Below, one piece after another: positions 28,556 through 36,682 of a stretch of DNA of 40,928 bases (positions are counted from its first letter, which is position 1; the number at the start of each line of letters is the position of its first letter). This DNA is from Gemmatimonadales bacterium. Lineage in GTDB: Bacteria > Gemmatimonadota > Gemmatimonadetes > Gemmatimonadales > GWC2-71-9. The DNA is taken from contig JAICWE010000028.1 of NCBI GenBank assembly GCA_025934955.1, positions 1 through 40,928 of the forward strand. The letters are read 5' to 3'. Below the pieces are notes generated by a model. It made no database searches, was not told the DNA's origin, and was given only the letters and a program-made list of their open reading frames with translations. The position numbers and the translations under genes are program-made.

Positions 28556-28584
28556 TTCCAGTCGCAATAGCCCATATGTATGTT
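28556..28584 (+). promoter_or_regulatory. possible promoter before carbamate kinase
   Basis: The 84-base gap 28536-28619 contains an AT-rich patch (CATATGTATGTT) unusual for this window. TATGTT at 28579-28584 matches 4 of 6 bases of a -10 box; TTCCAG 17 bases earlier is a poor -35. It is the only gap of this size between the phosphohexomutase/UPF0182 pair and the arcC-sucCD-ndk block. Confidence 0.25.
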
Positions 28585-28619
28585 CCGCCGCGTTTTGAGC
28601 CCCGGGAGTGGTGCGGCAA

Positions 28620-29561
28620 ATGACGACGGCGGTGCTGGCATTGGGCGGCAACGCGCTCGCGCGAGCCGGCGAGCCGGCCACGATCACCAATCAGTTCCGT
28701 CACGCACGCGAGAGCATCGCGCCGATCGTGGAGCTGGCGCGCGACGGCTGGCGCATCGCGATCGTGCACGGGAACGGCCCCCAGGTGGGCGACGAGCTGG
28801 TGCGCAACGAGGTCGCTCGCGATCTGGTCGAGCCGCTCCCGCTCGGCGTGCTCGTCGCCGGCACCGCGGGCTGGATCGGCTACATGCTGCAGCAGTCGCT
28901 CCAGAACGCGCTCGCCCGCGCCGGCGTCGATCGCGAGGTCGTGACCGTCGTGACCCAGACGCTGGTGGATCCCGCCGATCCGATGCTGGCGCGGGCCACC
29001 AAGCCGGTCGGCCACGCCATCCCGGCGGCGCGGGCGGAGGCGATGCGCGCCGCCGGGCTCGAGATCGGGCGCGACGGGAAGGGCGAGTGGCGCCGCCTCG
29101 CGCGGAGCCCGCGCCCCTGCGGCATCGTCGAGGCGCCGGTGGTCACCCGCCTGGTGAACGACGGCGTCATCGTGATCGCGGCGGGCGGGGGCGGCCCGCC
29201 GGTGCGTCGCGACCCCGGGCTCGGATGGGAAGGGGTGGACGCCGTCGTGGACAAGGACTGGACCTCGGTGATGCTGGCGCAGCAGCTCGGCGCCGAGGTG
29301 CTGCTCATCCTCACCGACGTGGACGCGGTGTACGACGGATGGGGCACGCCGGCGCGGCGCCCCCTCCGGCGGATCACGCTGGCGGAGATCGACGCCCTCG
29401 TCGCCCGCGGCGGCGTGGACGAAGGTGGCATGAAGCCGAAGGTGCAGGCGGCGGCGGCGTTCGTCCGGGGAGGCGGCGCGCGGTCGGTCATCGCGAAGCT
29501 CTCCGAGGGGCCGGCGGCCCTCCGGGGAGAGACGGGAACCACGATCGTGAGGGAAGCGTGA
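28620..29561 (+). CDS. arcC: carbamate kinase
   Basis: The 313-residue amino-acid-kinase-fold enzyme catalyses reversible transfer between carbamoyl phosphate + ADP and carbamate + ATP. Family marks are VLALGGNALARAG at the N-terminus, IVHGNGPQVGDEL, the AAGGGGPPVRRD loop, ILTDVDAVYDGWG and the late lysine-containing GGMKPKVQAAAAF. ATG 28620 gives the usual N-terminus and has GGGAG upstream; GTG 28608 and 28611 are alternatives. No arginine deiminase or ornithine carbamoyltransferase gene is nearby. The stop overlaps the sucC start by 4 bases, which ties it to central carbon metabolism here. The direction of the reaction in this organism is inferred only. Confidence 0.93.
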   Translation: MTTAVLALGGNALARAGEPATITNQFRHARESIAPIVELARDGWRIAIVHGNGPQVGDELVRNEVARDLVEPLPLGVLVAGTAGWIGYMLQQSLQNALARAGVDREVVTVVTQTLVDPADPMLARATKPVGHAIPAARAEAMRAAGLEIGRDGKGEWRRLARSPRPCGIVEAPVVTRLVNDGVIVIAAGGGGPPVRRDPGLGWEGVDAVVDKDWTSVMLAQQLGAEVLLILTDVDAVYDGWGTPARRPLRRITLAEIDALVARGGVDEGGMKPKVQAAAAFVRGGGARSVIAKLSEGPAALRGETGTTIVREA

Positions 29562-30697
29562 ACCTCCATGAGTACCAGGCGCGCGCGCTGCTGAAGGCGG
29601 CGGGTGTGCCGATGTTCGACGGCGACGTCGCCGCCACACCCACCGAGGCCGAGGCGATCGCCCGGCGGCTCGGCGGTACGGTGGTGATCAAGGCGCAGGT
29701 GCACGCGGGCGGCCGCGGCAAGGCCGGCGGCGTCAAGCTCGCGCGGAACCCGGCCGAGGCGGCGGAAGAGGCGTCGCAGATCCTCGGCATGCAGATCAAG
29801 GGATTGACGGTGCACAAGGTGCTCGTCGTCCCCGCGGCCGACATCGCCACCGAGAGCTACGTCGGACTGATCATGGATCGGGAGACGCAGCGGCCGGTGT
29901 TCATGGTGAGCGCGGCGGGCGGCGTGGACATCGAGGAAGTCGCGGCCAGGACGCCGGAGAAGATCACGCGGCTCCCGGTGGATCCGGTGATCGGGCTCCT
30001 GCCGCACCAGGCGCTCACGCTCGCCTTCACGCTCTACCGCGACTACGCGCACGTGAAGGCGGCGGCGAAGATCATGGAGCAGCTCTACACCGTCTTCACC
30101 GGGAACGGCGCCTCGCTCGCCGAGATCAACCCGCTGGTGACCACGCCCGACGGCCGGGTGCTCGCGCTCGACGCCAAGATCGTGATCGACGACAACGAGC
30201 TGGATCGCCGTCCCGATCTCGCCGTGCTGCGCGACGAGAGCGCCGAGGAGCCGAGCGAAGTCGCCGCGCGCCGGGCCAACCTCACGTTCATCAAGCTCGA
30301 TGGAAACGTCGGCTGCGTGGTGAACGGCGCCGGCCTCGCCATGGCGACGATGGACCTGGTGAAGTACTACGGCGGTGAGCCGGCCAACTTCCTCGACATC
30401 GGCGGCAGCTCGAATCCCGAGAAGGTGATCGCCGCGCTCAAGATCATCACCGCCGACAGCCACGTGAAGGCGATCCTCTTCAACATCTTCGGCGGCATCA
30501 CCCGGACCGATGACGTCGCCAACGGCATCGTGCAGGCGACGAAGCAGTTCAAGGTCGGCGTGCCGATCGTCATCCGCCTCACCGGCACCAACGAGGCCGA
30601 AGCGATCCGGATTCTGAACGGCGCGGGCATGAAGGCGCTCTCCGACATGGACGAGGCGGTGCAGCAGGTGGTCGAGCTGGCCAGGGAGGCGGCGTGA
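29558..30697 (+). CDS. sucC: succinate-CoA ligase (ADP/GDP-forming) subunit beta
   Basis: The 379-residue subunit has an N-terminal ATP-grasp domain ([54 protein letters not shown]) and a C-terminal CoA-ligase domain beginning [28 protein letters not shown] near residue 310 is diagnostic. It converts succinyl-CoA to succinate with nucleotide phosphorylation, together with SucD. GTG 29558 has GAGGGA 4-9 bases upstream and overlaps arcC by 4 bases. Nucleotide specificity is not determined. It overlaps sucD by 4 bases. Confidence 0.97.
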   Translation: MNLHEYQARALLKAAGVPMFDGDVAATPTEAEAIARRLGGTVVIKAQVHAGGRGKAGGVKLARNPAEAAEEASQILGMQIKGLTVHKVLVVPAADIATESYVGLIMDRETQRPVFMVSAAGGVDIEEVAARTPEKITRLPVDPVIGLLPHQALTLAFTLYRDYAHVKAAAKIMEQLYTVFTGNGASLAEINPLVTTPDGRVLALDAKIVIDDNELDRRPDLAVLRDESAEEPSEVAARRANLTFIKLDGNVGCVVNGAGLAMATMDLVKYYGGEPANFLDIGGSSNPEKVIAALKIITADSHVKAILFNIFGGITRTDDVANGIVQATKQFKVGVPIVIRLTGTNEAEAIRILNGAGMKALSDMDEAVQQVVELAREAA

Positions 30698-31566
30698 GCA
30701 TCTTCATCGACAAGAGCACGCGCCTCGTGGTGCAGGGGATCACCGGCCGGGACGGCTCCTTCCATGCGCGGCAGATGATCGACTACGGCACCAGCGTCGT
30801 CGCCGGCGTGACGCCGGGGAAGGGTGGGCAGACCTTCGCGGGCACGGTGCCGGTGTTCAACACCGTCGCCGAGGCGGTCGCGAAGGCCGGTGCCGATACC
30901 AGCGTCATCTACGTGCCGCCCGCCGGCGCCGCGGGCGCCATGTACGAGGCGGCGGACGCCGGCATCGAGCTCATCGTGTGCATCACCGAGGGCGTTCCGG
31001 TGATGGACATGACGAAGGTGCTGCCGTACGTCCGCGCCAAGGGCGCGCGGCTCATCGGTCCGAACTGTCCCGGGGCCATCACGCCGGGTGAGTGCAAGGT
31101 CGGGATCATCCCGGGCAACATCTGCGCGCCGGGACGTGTCGGCCTGGTGTCGCGGAGCGGTACGCTCACCTATGAGATCGTCCATCATCTGACGCGGAAC
31201 GGCATCGGCCAGAGCACCTGCGTCGGCATCGGCGGCGACCCGCTGATCGGCACCAACTTCATCGACGTGCTCGCCGCGTTCCAGGCCGACCCGAAGACCG
31301 ACGTCATCGTGATGATGGGTGAGATCGGCGGCACCGACGAGCAGCACGCCGCGGCCTTCATCAAGGCGAACGTCACCAAGCCCGTCGTCGGCTTCATCGC
31401 CGGTCAGACCGCGCCGAAGGGCCGCCGCATGGGCCACGCGGGCGCCATCATCTCGGGCAGCTCGGGCACGGCGGAGGAGAAGATCGCCGCGTTCGCCGCC
31501 GCCGGCATGGGCGTGATGCGCCGGCCGCTGGACGTGGTCACCCTGGTCAAGGAGCGATTGCAGTGA
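30694..31566 (+). CDS. sucD: succinate-CoA ligase subunit alpha
   Basis: The 290-residue subunit binds CoA ([34 protein letters not shown]) and carries the phosphorylated histidine H248 in [30 protein letters not shown] and [11 protein letters not shown] are strongly conserved. GTG 30694 overlaps sucC by 4 bases, and its stop overlaps ndk in the same way. The protein acts in the TCA cycle and supplies succinate to SdhAB, encoded earlier in the window. Confidence 0.97.
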   Translation: MSIFIDKSTRLVVQGITGRDGSFHARQMIDYGTSVVAGVTPGKGGQTFAGTVPVFNTVAEAVAKAGADTSVIYVPPAGAAGAMYEAADAGIELIVCITEGVPVMDMTKVLPYVRAKGARLIGPNCPGAITPGECKVGIIPGNICAPGRVGLVSRSGTLTYEIVHHLTRNGIGQSTCVGIGGDPLIGTNFIDVLAAFQADPKTDVIVMMGEIGGTDEQHAAAFIKANVTKPVVGFIAGQTAPKGRRMGHAGAIISGSSGTAEEKIAAFAAAGMGVMRRPLDVVTLVKERLQ

Positions 31567-32006
31567 GTGACGTGAGCACGCAATGCACCCTCGGCATCGT
31601 GAAGCCGGATGCCGTGGCGTCGGGCAGGACCGGAGCGATCGTCGCGCATCTCCAGCAGGCGGGCTTCACGCTGCGCGCTGCGCGGCTGGTGCGCCTCACG
31701 CCGGCGCAGGCGGCGCGCTTCTACGAGGTGCACGCGGGCCGGCCGTTCTACAACGACCTGGTCGCCTTCATGACCAGCGGCCCCTGCCTCCCGATGGTGC
31801 TCGAGCGCGCCGATGCCGTGGCCGAGATGCGGAAGACCATCGGCGCGACCGACCCGGCGGAGGCGGCGCCCGGCACCATCCGGAAGCTGTTCGCCGAGTC
31901 CAAGAGCAGAAACGCGATCCACGCCTCCGACAGCGCCGAGAATGCCGCGCGCGAGGTGGCGTTCTTCTTTTCGGAGAGTGAGCTCGCGGGGCTTTGGGGC
32001 GGTTGA
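31563..32006 (+). CDS. ndk: nucleoside diphosphate kinase
   Basis: The 147-residue enzyme exchanges the gamma phosphate among nucleotides. The N-terminal [10 protein letters not shown] and the catalytic H120 in [13 protein letters not shown] are present, and the length is normal. A GTG start at 31563 overlaps the sucD stop by 4 bases. Placement after sucCD fits conversion of the nucleotide made by SucCD into the general pool. The -35 box of the next gene overlaps its stop codon. Confidence 0.97.
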   Translation: MSDVSTQCTLGIVKPDAVASGRTGAIVAHLQQAGFTLRAARLVRLTPAQAARFYEVHAGRPFYNDLVAFMTSGPCLPMVLERADAVAEMRKTIGATDPAEAAPGTIRKLFAESKSRNAIHASDSAENAAREVAFFFSESELAGLWGG

Positions 32007-32031
32007 CCTAAGTCGCCGCGCTCTTTATTGT
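32003..32031 (+). promoter_or_regulatory. promoter of the yceD-rpmF-fab cluster
   Basis: TTGACC at 32003-32008 (5 of 6) and TATTGT at 32026-32031 (4 of 6) are 17 bases apart. The -35 box overlaps the TGA stop of ndk. The expected start of transcription, 7-9 bases after the -10 box, coincides with the A of ATG 32040, so the message is probably leaderless. No ribosome site is seen before that ATG, which agrees. Confidence 0.58.
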
Positions 32032-32039
32032 TAGCGGCT

Positions 32040-32537
32040 ATGCTTCGGGTTGACCTTCGGGATCTTCGGCGCGGCCCGGTCGAGACGACCGGCCACCTCG
32101 CGCCGGACGATCCCGTGTTCGATGGGCTGGAGCTCGGGCTCGACGGGCCGGTTCGGGTGGATGGCCGGCTCCAGGCCACCGGTGACGGCGAGTACTTCTG
32201 GCGCGGCACGCTGCACGGTGAGGTCGAGTTGGAGTGCCGGCGCTGCCTCCGCGAGCTGCACCGGCCGGTGGACGCGGACGTCAGCGTGCTGTTCAGCGAT
32301 GATCCCGATGCCGCCGACGACCCGAGCGTGTACCCGCTCGCGCCCGACGCCGCCTACGTCGATCTCGGCGCGGCGGTGCGCGAGGAGCTGGCGCTCGCGG
32401 TGCCGGCGTATGTGTTGTGCCGTGAGGCATGTGCAGGACTCTGTCCCCGCTGCGGCGCGGACTTGAACGCGGGGCCGTGCGGATGCGCGTCCTCCGACGA
32501 CTCAGACCGAGGAAGCCATGGCAGTCCCGAAGCGTAG
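32040..32537 (+). CDS. YceD/DUF177 family protein
   Basis: The 165-residue protein has the DUF177 pattern: a beta-rich N-terminal part (DGPVRVDGRLQATGDGEYFW), the ECRRCLRELHRPVDADV segment with its CXXC pair, an acidic stretch, the RDLG-like YVDLGAAVREELALAVP and a C-terminal Cys cluster (CAGLCPRCGADLN, CGC) likely to bind zinc. Family members are encoded next to rpmF, and the bacterial and plant relatives are implicated in 23S rRNA/ribosome assembly. ATG 32040 is preferred over the in-frame TTG 32028 because the promoter predicts transcription starting at this ATG. It overlaps rpmF by 20 bases. Confidence 0.9.
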   Translation: MLRVDLRDLRRGPVETTGHLAPDDPVFDGLELGLDGPVRVDGRLQATGDGEYFWRGTLHGEVELECRRCLRELHRPVDADVSVLFSDDPDAADDPSVYPLAPDAAYVDLGAAVREELALAVPAYVLCREACAGLCPRCGADLNAGPCGCASSDDSDRGSHGSPEA

Positions 32538-32700
32538 AATGAGCAAGTCCCGGAAGCGGCTGCGCCGGGGCAACCACGTCGCGGCCAGCATGGCCACCCA
32601 GGCGTGTCCCCGTTGCAGCAGCCCCAAGCTTCCCCACCGCGTGTGCGGCTCCTGCGGCTATTACGCCGGGAAGAAGCGGGTCGAGGTCGAGGACAGCTGA
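32518..32700 (+). CDS. rpmF: 50S ribosomal protein L32
   Basis: The 60-residue protein starts AVPKRRMSKSRKRLRRGNH after Met and has the zinc-ribbon cysteines C30, C33, C43 and C46 (CPRC, CGSC), so this is the zinc-binding form. ATG 32518 has AGGAAG 3-8 bases upstream and lies 20 bases inside yceD, an unusually deep overlap that suggests coupled translation. It is followed by plsX after 2 bases, the classic arrangement. Confidence 0.97.
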   Translation: MAVPKRRMSKSRKRLRRGNHVAASMATQACPRCSSPKLPHRVCGSCGYYAGKKRVEVEDS

Positions 32701-32702
32701 CC

Positions 32703-33719
32703 GTGATCCGCGTCGCGGTGGACGCGATGGGGGGCGACAACGCGCCCCGGGCGGAGATCGAAGGCGCGGTGCGGGCGCTGGCGGCGGTGCCGGGCGATTT
32801 CCGGCTGCAGCTCGTCGGCCGGAGCGCGGCCATCGAGGCGGAGCTGGCCCGCCACCCCGACGTGAACCGCGAGCGGATCGACATCGTCGAAGCGCCGGAC
32901 GTGATCGGCATGGGCGAGAAGCCGCTCGCCTCCGTCCGCCGGAAACCCAAGTCGAGCATCGTCGTCGGACTGACCCTCCAGAAGGGCGGGCGGTCCGACG
33001 CATTCGTGTCGGCCGGCAACACCGGCGCCGTCCTCGCCGCGAGCACGCTGCTGCTCGGGCTGCACGACGGGGTCGAGCGCGCCAGCGTCGCCACGCTCTT
33101 TCCCACCGCGGACGAGCCGGTGCTGGTCCTCGACGGCGGCGCGAACGTGGACTGCTCGCCGCGCGAGCTGGTCGGCTTCGCCGTGCTCGGCTCGGTCTAC
33201 ATGCGCGACATGCTGGGGCGCCCCAATCCGTCCGTCGGCCTGCTCAACGTCGGCGAGGAAGAGGAAAAAGGGAACGCACAGGCGCGGGAAGCGCACCAGC
33301 TCCTCAAGCGGACGCCGCGCATCAACTACCGCGGCAACATCGAGGGCCGTGACATCCTGGCCGGCCACGCGCAGCACGGGCCGATCGACGTCGTGGTGTG
33401 CGACGGCTTCGTCGGCAACGTGGTGCTCAAGTTCTACGAGTCGATGGCGCGGCTGATCGTGCGGCTGGTGAAGCGCAAGGCGCCCGGCATTCTCGAGCGG
33501 GAGGACGTGCGCGACGTGTTCCGGGTCCTCGACTACTCCGAGTACGGCGGCGCGCCGCTCCTGGGCGTGCGCGGCGTCTCGATCATCTGCCACGGCGCAT
33601 CCAGCGGGAACGCCGTCAAGAACGCCATCCGCGTCGCGGTGCAGGCGGTGGACGCGCATCTGAGCCAGCATATCGGCGCCGAGTTCGCCGGGCGCATCAC
33701 CGCCGCGACGTCCGCCTGA
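32703..33719 (+). CDS. plsX: phosphate acyltransferase PlsX
   Basis: The 338-residue enzyme converts acyl-ACP to acyl-phosphate, the first acyl donor for phosphatidic acid synthesis. Typical segments are IRVAVDAMGGDNAPRAEIEG at the N-terminus, SAGNTGAVLAASTLLLG, LDGGANVDC, LLNVGEEEEKGN and VVVCDGFVGNVVLKF. A GTG start at 32703 follows rpmF by 2 bases. It overlaps fabH by one base. It is a peripheral membrane protein in the family. Confidence 0.96.
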   Translation: MIRVAVDAMGGDNAPRAEIEGAVRALAAVPGDFRLQLVGRSAAIEAELARHPDVNRERIDIVEAPDVIGMGEKPLASVRRKPKSSIVVGLTLQKGGRSDAFVSAGNTGAVLAASTLLLGLHDGVERASVATLFPTADEPVLVLDGGANVDCSPRELVGFAVLGSVYMRDMLGRPNPSVGLLNVGEEEEKGNAQAREAHQLLKRTPRINYRGNIEGRDILAGHAQHGPIDVVVCDGFVGNVVLKFYESMARLIVRLVKRKAPGILEREDVRDVFRVLDYSEYGGAPLLGVRGVSIICHGASSGNAVKNAIRVAVQAVDAHLSQHIGAEFAGRITAATSA

Positions 33720-34705
33720 TGCAGCGCCCTGTCGCGCAGATCGACGGCCTGGGCATCGCCGTCCCCGACCGCGTGGTCACCAACGCCGACTTCGAGAAGA
33801 CGCTCGACACCACCGACCAGTGGATCGTCGAGCGCACCGGCATCCGCGAGCGCCGCATCGCCGCGCCGGGCGAGATGCTGACGCCGCTCGCGGTGGCCGC
33901 CAGCGAGCGCGCCATGGCGCAGGCCGGTGTCACCGCCGCCGATCTCGATGTGATCATCGTCGCCACCGTGAGCGGCGATCGGCGGATGCCGTCGCAGGCG
34001 TGCGACCTCCAGGCCGCGCTCGGCGCCGCCAACGCGGCCGCGTTCGACCTCGGCGCTGCCTGCAGCGGCTTCGTCTACGGCGTGTCCGTCGCGGAGGGAA
34101 TGATCGCCACCGGCCAGGGGCGCACCATCCTGGTCGTCGGTGCGGAGAGACTCTCGACCATCACCGACTTCGAGGACCGCTCCACCGCGATTCTCTTCGG
34201 CGACGGCGCCGGCGCGGCGATCCTGCGCCCGAGCGACGGCCGCCGCGGCATTCTCTCCATGTTTCTCAAGTCCGACGGGCGGCTGGCGCCGCTGCTCCAC
34301 ATTCCCGGCGGCGGCAACCTCGAGCCGCCCAGCGAGCAGATGATTCGCGACCGCCGCCAGTTCATGAAGATGGCGGGCCGCGAGGTGTTCAAGGCCGCGG
34401 TGCTCGCGATGGCCGAGGCGACCGACGAGGCGATCCGCCGCGCCGGCATCAGCCCGGACGACATCGATCTGCTCGTGCCGCACCAGGCCAACGTCCGCAT
34501 CATCGAGGCGACCGCCAAGCACGCCGAGATCCCGATGAGCAAGGTGATGGTGAGCGTGGATCGCTACGGCAACACGTCGTCGGCGTCGATCCCGCTCGCC
34601 ATCGACCAGGCCGTTGCCGAAGGGCGCATCCGCCGCGACTCGCTGGTGCTGCTGGTCGCGTTCGGCGCCGGCTTCACCTGGGGCAGCATGGTCGTCCGCT
34701 GGTGA
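33719..34705 (+). CDS. fabH: 3-oxoacyl-ACP synthase III (FabH)
   Basis: The 328-residue condensing enzyme starts fatty-acid synthesis from an acyl-CoA primer and malonyl-ACP. The catalytic triad is visible: C115 in AACSGFVYG, H255 in VPHQANVRI and N285 in YGNTSSASIP. TDQWIVERTGIRERR is the typical N-terminal stretch, and GAGFTWGSMVVRW ends the protein. ATG 33719 overlaps plsX by one base. Primer preference (acetyl or branched) is not clear. Confidence 0.97.
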   Translation: MQRPVAQIDGLGIAVPDRVVTNADFEKTLDTTDQWIVERTGIRERRIAAPGEMLTPLAVAASERAMAQAGVTAADLDVIIVATVSGDRRMPSQACDLQAALGAANAAAFDLGAACSGFVYGVSVAEGMIATGQGRTILVVGAERLSTITDFEDRSTAILFGDGAGAAILRPSDGRRGILSMFLKSDGRLAPLLHIPGGGNLEPPSEQMIRDRRQFMKMAGREVFKAAVLAMAEATDEAIRRAGISPDDIDLLVPHQANVRIIEATAKHAEIPMSKVMVSVDRYGNTSSASIPLAIDQAVAEGRIRRDSLVLLVAFGAGFTWGSMVVRW

Positions 34706-35628
34706 CCAGCGTCGTCATCTGCCCGGGCCAGGGCGCGCAGAAGGTCGGCATGGGCCGCGATCTCGCCGAACGCTTTCCGGTGGCGCTCGAGGTGTTCCAG
34801 GCGGTCGACGACGCGCTCGGCACGAGGCTGTCGCGGCTGATGTGGGAGGGGCCGGAGGACGAGCTGACGCTGACGCACAACGCGCAGCCCGCGATCCTGG
34901 CGCACTCGGTCGCGGCGCTGGCGGTGGTGGCGCCGCGGCTGGCCGACGTCGTGGCCGGCGCGGGGCACAGCCTCGGCGAGTACAGCGCCTACGTCGGTGC
35001 CGGCGCGCTCACCGCGACCGATGCCGCGCGGCTGGTGCGCCGCCGGGGCGAGCTGATGTACGACGCGGGCACGCGCCGCCCGGGCGCGATGGCCGCGGTG
35101 CTCGGGCTCGCCACCGACGAGGTGGACGCGGTCTGCGACGCGGCGTCGGGGGCGGACGGCGTCGTCGTCGCGGCCAACCTCAACGCGCCGGACCAGACCG
35201 TCGTGTCGGGAGATCCGCCGGCGGTCGAGCGCGCGGGTGTGATGTGCAGGGACCGCGGCGCCAGGCGGGTGATCGCGCTCAAGGTGAGCGGCGCGTTCCA
35301 TTCGCCGCTGATGGCGCCGGCGGTGGACGGGCTGCGGGAGGCACTCCACCAGGCGACGTTCAACGAGCCGCGCTTTCCTGTCATCGCCAACGCGAGCGCC
35401 GAGCTGATCGGGACCGCGGTCGATGCCCGCCGCCTGCTCGCGGACCAGCTCACGGCGCCGGTGCGCTGGGTCGAATGCATGCGGACCGCGGCGCAGAGCT
35501 TCCCCGGTGCGACCTTCGTGGAGGTCGGCCCCGGGAACGTGCTGTCCGGACTGGTCAAGCGCATCGTCCCCGGCGCCACCTCCATCACGCTCGGGACGGC
35601 GGACGAGATCGAGAGATTCCTCGGCTGA
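34702..35628 (+). CDS. fabD: malonyl-CoA:ACP transacylase
   Basis: The 308-residue enzyme loads malonyl groups on acyl carrier protein. It has CPGQGAQKVGMGRDL at the start, the nucleophile S90 in GHSLGEYSAYVGAGAL and the catalytic H200 in GAFHSPLM. EVGPGNVLSGLVKRI near the end is typical. GTG 34702 overlaps fabH by 4 bases. A 27-base gap follows before fabG. Confidence 0.96.
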   Translation: MTSVVICPGQGAQKVGMGRDLAERFPVALEVFQAVDDALGTRLSRLMWEGPEDELTLTHNAQPAILAHSVAALAVVAPRLADVVAGAGHSLGEYSAYVGAGALTATDAARLVRRRGELMYDAGTRRPGAMAAVLGLATDEVDAVCDAASGADGVVVAANLNAPDQTVVSGDPPAVERAGVMCRDRGARRVIALKVSGAFHSPLMAPAVDGLREALHQATFNEPRFPVIANASAELIGTAVDARRLLADQLTAPVRWVECMRTAAQSFPGATFVEVGPGNVLSGLVKRIVPGATSITLGTADEIERFLG

Positions 35629-35655
35629 TGCGCGCCAGGGGAGAGGGGGCGGTGG

Positions 35656-36396
35656 ATGATCGCCATTGATCTCGGCGGGAAGACGGCGTTCGTCACCGGG
35701 AGCACGCGCGGGATCGGGCGCGCGATCGCGGAGGCGCTGGACCGCGCGGGTGCGAAGGTGGCGATCGTGGGCCGCGACGGCGCGACGGCGGCGGAGGTCG
35801 CGCGCGCCGTCGGTGAGCGGGCGGCGGGCTTCGGCTGCGACGTCACCTCCGCCGCGGCGATCGAAGCGGCGCTCGCGGCCGCGGAGCAGCGGCTCGGGCC
35901 GATCGACATCCTGGTCAACAACGCCGGCGTCACCCGCGACAACATCCTCCTCCGGCTCACCGAGGAGGACTGGGACGCGGTGCTCGACGCCAACCTGCGC
36001 GCCGCGTTCCACACGATGCGCCTGGTGCTGAAGGGCATGATGAAGCGCCGCAGCGGCCGGATCGTCAACATCAGCAGCATCGTCGGCCTCACCGGCAACA
36101 AGGGGCAGGCCAATTACGCGGCGAGCAAGGCGGGGCTGATCGGGCTCACCAAGTCGGTGGCGAAGGAGTACGCGAGCCGGGGTGTGCTGGTGAATTGCGT
36201 GGCCCCCGGCTTCATCGAAACCGACATGACGCGCGGCTTGCCGGAGGCGGCGAGGGCCGCCTTATTAGAGGGCATTGCGCTCGGGCGGCTCGGTCGGCCC
36301 GACGATGTGGCGGACGCGGTGCTGTTCCTCGCCTCGGACCTGGCGAGCTACATCACGGGACAGACTCTCGTGGTCGACGGTGGCATGGTCATCTAG
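35656..36396 (+). CDS. fabG: 3-oxoacyl-ACP reductase
   Basis: The 246-residue short-chain dehydrogenase reduces 3-oxoacyl-ACP with NADPH. It has the cofactor motif [19 protein letters not shown] in [10 protein letters not shown], and the catalytic S141, Y154 and K158 (ISSIVG, YAASK). [13 protein letters not shown] ends the protein as in other FabG. GGGAGAGGGGGC lies upstream of the ATG. Two consecutive TTA leucine codons at 36262-36267 stand out in this GC-rich gene. Confidence 0.96.
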   Translation: MIAIDLGGKTAFVTGSTRGIGRAIAEALDRAGAKVAIVGRDGATAAEVARAVGERAAGFGCDVTSAAAIEAALAAAEQRLGPIDILVNNAGVTRDNILLRLTEEDWDAVLDANLRAAFHTMRLVLKGMMKRRSGRIVNISSIVGLTGNKGQANYAASKAGLIGLTKSVAKEYASRGVLVNCVAPGFIETDMTRGLPEAARAALLEGIALGRLGRPDDVADAVLFLASDLASYITGQTLVVDGGMVI

Positions 36397-36436
36397 CAGG
36401 ACGCGGCGGCACCCTGACTTCCCATTCGAGGACGAC

Positions 36437-36679
36437 ATGAGCAACAACGTGGAAGAGAAGGTCAAGGACATCATCGTCGAGGAGCTCGGTGTCGAGCGCG
36501 AGAAGCTCACCGCTGACGCGAGCTTCATGGAGGATCTGGGCGCCGACAGCCTCGACACCGTTGAGCTCGTGATGGCGTTCGAGAAGGAGTTCGACATCGA
36601 CATTCCCGACGAGGACGCGGAGAAGCTCCGCACCGTCGGCGACGCGATGAACTACCTCCACGAGAAGATCGGGAAGTAA
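36437..36679 (+). CDS. acpP: acyl carrier protein
   Basis: The 80-residue acidic protein carries the phosphopantetheine site S38 in [15 protein letters not shown]. The start ATG has GAGGA 4-8 bases upstream. Helix 1 ([14 protein letters not shown]) and the C-terminal [11 protein letters not shown] are typical. It lies 40 bases after fabG and 3 bases before fabF. Confidence 0.97.
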   Translation: MSNNVEEKVKDIIVEELGVEREKLTADASFMEDLGADSLDTVELVMAFEKEFDIDIPDEDAEKLRTVGDAMNYLHEKIGK

Positions 36680-36682
36680 CGC

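Noticed and set aside
27267..29639. 790-codon minus-strand open frame opposite the UPF0182 gene and carbamate kinase
   Set aside because: Spans two unrelated genes and the gap between them, and has no recognisable motif.
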